Positions 59,190 to 64,000 of a stretch of DNA of 64,000 nucleotides are shown here, in pieces. The first letter of the stretch is position 1, and each line of letters begins with the position of its first letter. The translations under genes and the position numbers were made by a program. The stretch spans positions 1 to 64,000 of the forward strand of contig CAUYUJ010019872.1 in the NCBI GenBank assembly GCA_963575745.1, given 5' to 3'. Source of the stretch: Prorocentrum cordatum (taxonomy: Eukaryota > Sar > Dinophyceae > Prorocentrales > Prorocentraceae). The notes under the pieces are model-generated. The model saw only the letters and a list, made by a program, of their open reading frames with translations. It did not search any database and was not told where the DNA came from.

Positions 59190-60640
59190 GGCTCGGGAGC
59201 TTCGTGGATGCATGTGAGGGCCTCGTGGGGAGCCTCCCGGGGGCCTCTTCGAAGGCTCCCGGGGCATCCGGGGTCGGGGCCGCTCGTGCCTTCTCGGGGG
59301 CATCTTGGGGGCATCTCGGGGGCGCCTCGGAGGCCTCGTGCGGCCTCTTGTGTCGTGTCGTCTTGTGGGCGCCTCGAGGGCGGCCGGGATTCTCTCGGGG
59401 CCATCTTGGGGAGACGGGCTCGAAGTGTCACTTCGTATCTTCCTTCTTGGGCTCCTCTTGAGGCCTTCTTGGGGCTTTCCTGGGCCGTCTTGAGGGCCCC
59501 TGCGGCCGTCTTGGGGCCCTCTTGGGCTGTCTTGTGGCTCTCTTGGAGGCCTCATGTGATGTGCCTTGTTGGAACGATCTTAGGGGCCCTTTGGGCCATC
59601 ATGGATGCTGCCCAGATGACACAGGTGAGTATGCGACCATCTTACGTTTTTCTCCCGGAATGTGACGATTTGTGCCTCTTGGGCCCTCTCGGCGGTCCTC
59701 TGGGAGCATTCCTGGGTCGTCTTGGGGACCTCGTGGTCCGTCTCGAACCATCCTAGACCGTCGAGGAACTACCCGTGGCCGTCTCGAGGGACACGACACA
59801 GCGCGTCGGGCCGGTCCGAATTAGCGGGAGACCTCTGCTGGTTGTGTTGTGGGGTCGGACGCTGGGGAAGGGAAGAAGCGAACATAATGAAGCAAACGTG
59901 TAGCATTTTTCCAGGTGCTTGGGGCCCCCCACCTTCGGCCTGTGGGACGGAGGCTTCTTGGATGCTTGAGTTTGTTTGGGTATTTAGTGAGGCGACTACT
60001 GGAGGCATGTTGAAGTCTCTCGGGATGCCTTTCGGCAGCCTCGTGGGACGATTGTCGAGGCATCTGGCTCTTGAGGGCCTCTTGGAGGGCTCCTGGGGGG
60101 CCTCTGGGAGACTCTTTGGGCCATCTTTGCGGGAATGGCTCGCAATCTCAGTTCATTTTCCCTGTCTTTGGGCTTCTCTCGGGACTCTGTTGGGGCGTCT
60201 TGGCAGCTTCTGGGGCCGCCTAGGGCCTCCATTGGGGCTCTTTCGGGTTGCTTTGTGAGCTTCTTGGGCCGTCTTGGGGCCCTCTTGGGCCGTTATCGGG
60301 CGGACGTGGGGCGATCGATGGAGCTCCTGTGCTGTCCTAGACGCTGTCGAGACGCTAAAGGCGAGTAAGCTGAACATCTTACGCTTTCTCAAAGGAATGG
60401 GACGACTTTCGTGTCTTGGGGCCCTTTTCGGCGGTTCTCTGAAAGCAATGTTGGGCCGTCTTGGACGCGTCGTGGGCCCTCTCGAAGACAGCTTGGATCG
60501 CCGTGGGGCGATCGTGCGCCATCACGACGCTTTCTTGAACTGTCTCGGCGCTTCGTCTGGGCTCTCCTGGGCTTTCTTGAGGTGTTCTGGGGCTCTGGAG
60601 AGGCTCCGGGGGCCCCGCCCCCCCCCCCCCACTGAAGCGG
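59190..60640. repeat. Degenerate CTTGGGGCC / CTTGGAGGCC minisatellite block
   Basis: About 1.4 kb of degenerate 18-30 bp units built on CTTGGGGCC-type strings, with two related sub-blocks that each contain 'CATCTTACG-TTT', 'GGGACGACTT' or 'GTGACGATTTGTG' and CTTGGGCC (near 59640-59680 and 60375-60415). Same orientation as the 0.8-1.4 kb block. Confidence 0.75.
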
Positions 60641-60766
60641 CATTCTGGACCCCAGGGGAGGGGGACCAGGGGGAGGGGGAAAGCAAATTATCTCACACGC
60701 CTCTTCACCCACGGCAAGCGGGGGTCGGCGGATTCGCTGTCTGTTGGGGCCGTGTCAGGACGACAG

Positions 60767-60898
60767 CAGGAGGAGGCGGAGGCGGAGGAGGCGGAGGAGG
60801 CGGAGGAGGCGGAGGAGGAGGAGGAGGCGGAGGAGGAGGAGGAGGAGGCGGAGGAGGAGGAGGAGGAGGAGGAGGAGGGGGAGGAGTCAAGCCGTTTG
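60767..60898. repeat. (GGAGGC)n / (GGA)n microsatellite
   Basis: GGAGGC hexamers and GGA triplets. Confidence 0.95.
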
Positions 60899-61009
60899 TT
60901 TTCAGGTATTCGGCGAGCAGCGCTGGCATTTGGGGGTTCTTCTTGCCGTTCTAAGGGAAACCGGGCCCGTTTGCGGGCCCGGTGGTCCCGCCTCGCTGCA
61001 CCCCCCCAG

Positions 61010-61440
61010 CTGCATGGCAATCGCTCTGCACTGCAATCGTACCTTGTTGCGGTTTGCAATGGCGACTGTTTTGCAGTCGCTCTGCGCCGCACTGCGTTGC
61101 TCTGTTTTGCTCTGCACTGCCCTGCATGGCTTTGCGTTGCGCTGCCTTGCTTTGCGTTGCGTTGCATCGCATTGCATCGCGTTGCGCCGCTTTGCTCTAC
61201 ACTGCTGTGCACGGCTTTGCGTGGCTCTGCATGGCTTTGCATTGCTTTGTTGTGCCTTGTTTTGCAAGGCTATGCAGGGCTTGCATTGCATTGCATTGCA
61301 TAGCTTTGCATTAATTCGCATTGCTGTGCATGGCTTCGCATGGTGTTGCATTGATTTGCATTGATTGGCCTTGCTTTGCATTGCATTGCTTTGCATTGCA
61401 CTGCTTTGAATTGCTTTGCACCGCACATATTGCACCACAT
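61010..61440. repeat. (GCATT)n / (GCTTT)n pentanucleotide-type repeat
   Basis: TTTGCATTGC, TGCGTTGC, TGCTCTGC and similar 5-bp-phased strings for about 430 bp, followed by two 'TTGCACCACATGGATTGCA' units to about 61475. Comparable in design to the CTATG array at 11.4 kb. Confidence 0.85.
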
Positions 61441-61499
61441 GGATTGCACCACCTACGTTGCACCACATGGATTGCAACACCTAGACTGCCCCGCGCAGA

Positions 61500-62282
61500 T
61501 TGCAAGACGTCACTGTTTGGGGTTCCCGCTGTCTAACATCATATCAATCTTGGCCCTGGTAGCTGGAGGGACATGAGCGTTACGCACACTGACGTGAACG
61601 GCTTTTTTCTCCTGTTGCGGGGTTTTCTTAGTTGTCGCAGCCCTTGTCGCGGTCCAGGGTGTGTGTGTGTGTTCCATGTACGTATTGTTTCGCAGTCGTT
61701 CCGAGGTCGTTTGAGCGAGCGGAGCTCAAGTGTAACCAACACAATCACAAGATCCGTAATTTCGTATCGCTTCTCGCCTCTTCCTCCACCTTCTCCCCCC
61801 CATCGTGCCCCTCCTCAGTCGTGACTCCCTTGCCACGCCGCCTGTCCGTATCCAGCGAGCGCAAGAGTCTCGGACACAGACGCGGTCCGTTCTCGTTTAT
61901 GACGATCGTGTATGGCCTTGGCTGACTTGCTCTAATCTGTGCATGTGGCGCAGTGCTTGCACGGCCTGGTCTGGCCTGGATTGCCACGACTTGTCTCCTT
62001 CGATATCCGTAAGGGCTTCGCCCCCTGCCGCCGGCCCCCTCTCTCGGAGAATGGGCCATGGAAGAGCTAAGTCATGAGGTCTTGGCGCTGTCGTGAAGCA
62101 GTATCGAAACTTCATGCGAAGCCGATTCGCAATCAGCAAAACCAACTGATCACAAGAGGGGTTACCACACCTGGCGATTGGTAAGACGTGTATGGTTTAC
62201 GGGCTTGGTTACCACACCTTGCGATTAAAGGGCCGAGGGAGTTCTCGCAGTTTGGGTTACCACGCCTTGCGATGGATGTGCG
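61500..62282. other. Unassigned spacer
   Basis: Contains three 'GGTTACCACACCT-GCGAT' strings (62160, 62209 and 62254) just before the satellite. No gene is seen. Confidence 0.45.
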
Positions 62283-62284
62283 TG

Positions 62285-62943
62285 AAGGGTGGCACCGAAT
62301 TTCAGAAATGTGGCAAATCCCCTGTGTTTTTGGACCCTGACCCCGCGGATCTGCGTAAGGGGTGGCGCCGAATTTCAGAAATGTGGCAAATCCCCTGTGT
62401 TTTTGGACCCTGACCCCGCGGATCTGCGTGAGGGGTGGCACCGAATTTCAGAAATGTGGCAAATCCCCTGTGTTTTTGGACCCTGACCCCGCGGATCTGC
62501 GTGAGGGGTGGCACCGAATTTCAGAAATGTGGCAAATCCCATGTGTTTTTGGACCCTGACCCCGCGGATCTGCGTGAGGGGTGGCACCGAATTTCAGAAA
62601 TGTGGCAAATCCCTTGTGTTTTTGGACCCTGACCCCGCGGATCTGCGTGAGGGGTGGCACCGAATTTCAGAAATGTGGCAAATCCCTGTGTTTTTGGACC
62701 CTGACCCCGCGGATCTGCGTGAGGGGTGGCACCGAATTTCAGAAATGTGGCAAATCCCTGTGTTTTTGGACCCTGACCCCGCGGATCTGCGTGAGGGGTG
62801 GCACCGAATTTCAGAAATGTGGCAAATCCCTGTGTTTTTGGACCCTGACCCCGCGGATCTGCGTGAGGGGTGGCACCGAATTTCAGAAATGTGGCAAATC
62901 CCTGTGTTTTTGGACCCTGACCCCGCGGATCTGCGTGAGGGGT
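62285..62943 (+). repeat. 72/73-bp satellite, nine units
   Basis: Units start at 62290, 62363, 62436, 62509 and 62582 (73 bp each), then 62655, 62727, 62799 and 62871 (72 bp each, to 62943). The change is loss of one C in the 'AATCCCCTGTG' string, which becomes AATCCCTGTG. The unit includes 'GAATTTCAGAAATGTGGC', TTTTTGGACCCTGACCCCGC and GGATCTGCGTGAGG. The 73-bp part rotates the frame and the 72-bp part keeps it, which explains overlapping ORFs; I do not take them as genes. Confidence 0.95.
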
Positions 62944-63436
62944 GTCGATTTCGAGCCCCCCCAGCAATTCAGACAACGCGCCCAGGGGGTGCTAAAAAGC
63001 CGGTTTGGGCCTCCCCCCCCCTCGCGCGGTCAATCAACTAGTTACAGTAACCAGCAATAAGCAGAACTGTAACACTGGAAACTACAAGCTACAACTGGTA
63101 CAGGTAACTGCGAATCCCGCTCCTCGCAGCCTGGTGGCCCCACAAGGGGGCCGGCGGATTTCCTTCCTCTATCCTTTTTCCTTCCCTCCCCTTCTTTTCC
63201 TCTTTCCTCCTTCCTCGCGCTCGCCCCGTTTATGCGGTTACTGATGGTGGTATTGCATGAGCCATACTCGGCGAGCAACAATAATATCAATGCCACGCCG
63301 ACAGAACGACCCCATCAGCGTGCTACTATTGGAACTCAGGGTCTGCACACATAGCGAAGGATTAACATGCGAATCTTTACCGACGATATGCGTGCCACAG
63401 ATCGAAGACCAACTTACACCGTATGTACATAATTGG
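62944..63436. other. Unassigned spacer
   Basis: Short (AACTG/CTGTAAC) AC-rich patch at 63040-63110, otherwise unremarkable. No gene. Confidence 0.35.
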
Positions 63437-63532
63437 TCGTCGGGCCGCGCAGACTTCCTGGATCGGCGCTTCCCCCCCCCCTGGCGGCGCCTCCAGCGCC
63501 GATCCGAGAGATCTGCACGGACCTCCGAACGT
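63437..63532. mobile_element. Fold-back (MITE-like) element, copy 3 of 3
   Basis: The most compact copy: the left arm with 'CTGGATCGGCGCT' and the right arm with 'CAGCGCCGATCCGAGAGATC' pair, around a C-run and 'GGCGGCGCCTCC'. Same family as 16549-16680 and 58128-58262. Confidence 0.65.
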
Positions 63533-63602
63533 TTATGTTTGTATGTCGTTTTCAAATGCCCTTTACCCGTCCCGACAGGTGGATGAGGGGGAAGGTTCTG
63601 TA

Positions 63603-63781
63603 GCAACTCATGGGAGCCTTGTGGACCCTCGTACTTCTGTCTTTAGCGTCGGTTAGCGTCCATTTAGCGTCGGTTAGCGCCAAATAGCGTCGATGTAGCG
63701 CCGATTAGCGTCGATGTATCGTCGACTAGCGTCGATCTCGCAAGCGCCGACACGATGGTATGGGAGGCTCCCATGAGTTGC
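63603..63781. mobile_element. 16-bp inverted repeats around a TAGCGTCGAT tandem repeat
   Basis: GCAACTCATGGGAGCC (63603-63618) and its exact reverse complement (63766-63781) flank about 150 bp, of which 63645-63735 is an 11-12 bp tandem repeat (TAGCGTCGAT, TTAGCGTCGG). Possible non-autonomous DNA element. Confidence 0.6.
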
Positions 63782-63837
63782 CACCGAAGGGGGAACGTAG
63801 CGGTACTGATCCTGCGGGGGAGCTCAGAGGGAGGGAT

Positions 63838-64000
63838 GCGATGATGCTGATGCTGATGGTGATGAGGATGCTGATGATGACGAAGATGGTGCTGATGGCG
63901 ATGCTGATACTCAAGCTGCTGATGATGCTGATGCTGCCGATGATGATGCTGCTGATGCCGATGATGCTGCTGATGCCGATGATGATGCTGATGCTGTTGA
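63838..64000. repeat. GAT/GCT trinucleotide array, window edge
   Basis: GATGCTGAT-type triplets running off the right edge. Confidence 0.95.

Noticed and set aside
62285-62943. CRISPR-like regular repeat
   Set aside because: Units are contiguous without unique spacers, and the context is eukaryotic; it is a plain satellite.

Overview
The window looks like repeat-rich nuclear DNA of a core dinoflagellate. Three things point there: degenerate copies of the dinoflagellate spliced-leader sequence (relict DinoSL) just upstream of ORFs, retroelement families typical of these genomes (a LINE with a zinc-finger ORF1, and a DIRS-like element with tyrosine recombinase plus methyltransferase), and an extreme load of GC-rich trinucleotide repeats and minisatellites. 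I see no bacterial or organellar gene organisation and no confidently identified host housekeeping gene. The genus cannot be named from the sequence alone.

Layout. 0-17 kb is mostly microsatellite, minisatellite and small inverted-repeat (MITE-like) DNA with no supportable gene. 17.6-18.4 kb has one weak hypothetical ORF. 18.5-20.1 kb is a decayed LINE (zinc finger, then reverse transcriptase broken after motif A). 20.29-26.3 kb is a nearly intact LINE: ORF1 with zinc finger and coiled coil, and ORF2 with endonuclease, reverse transcriptase, RNase H and a C-terminal zinc region, broken by one in-frame TGA and one late frameshift. 28.6-34.8 kb is a decayed DIRS-like element (gag-like, RT, RNase H, tyrosine recombinase, DNA methyltransferase) bracketed by a ~100-bp direct repeat. 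35.2-38.5 kb is a tandem array of ~0.65-0.95 kb units. One more unit lies at 55.04-55.79 kb, so the block between appears to sit inside that array.

The most interesting part is 39.47-54.5 kb, which I read as one ~15-kb Helitron-like unit, all genes on the + strand. It encodes a RepHel protein (N-terminal array of a ~52-residue module, HUH/two-Tyr Rep domain, PIF1-type helicase) and three ORFs of unknown function (48.3-49.6, 50.3-51.2, 53.05-54.0 kb). Three independent signals tie it together. (i) The tetranucleotide GTAT is strongly over-represented on the coding strand in every ORF, in all three codon phases and at fairly even spacing (about one per 40-50 nt), while its complement ATAC is not. 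(ii) Degenerate DinoSL copies lie 22, 32 and 54 nt upstream of three of the four start codons. (iii) A 24-bp spacer motif occurs 19 times, only in the spacers after these genes, with a ~97-bp period in the arrays. The RepHel gene is interrupted by a 383-bp insert that behaves like a GA-AG intron (10-bp direct repeats at its edges, reading frame continuous after removal), by one TAG, and by a T8 run that shifts the frame.

Downstream of 55.8 kb the window returns to trinucleotide repeats, CTTGGGGCC-type degenerate repeats, a GCATT-type repeat, a 72/73-bp satellite and small fold-back elements. All coordinates, motif counts and identities were read by eye; no database search was possible.
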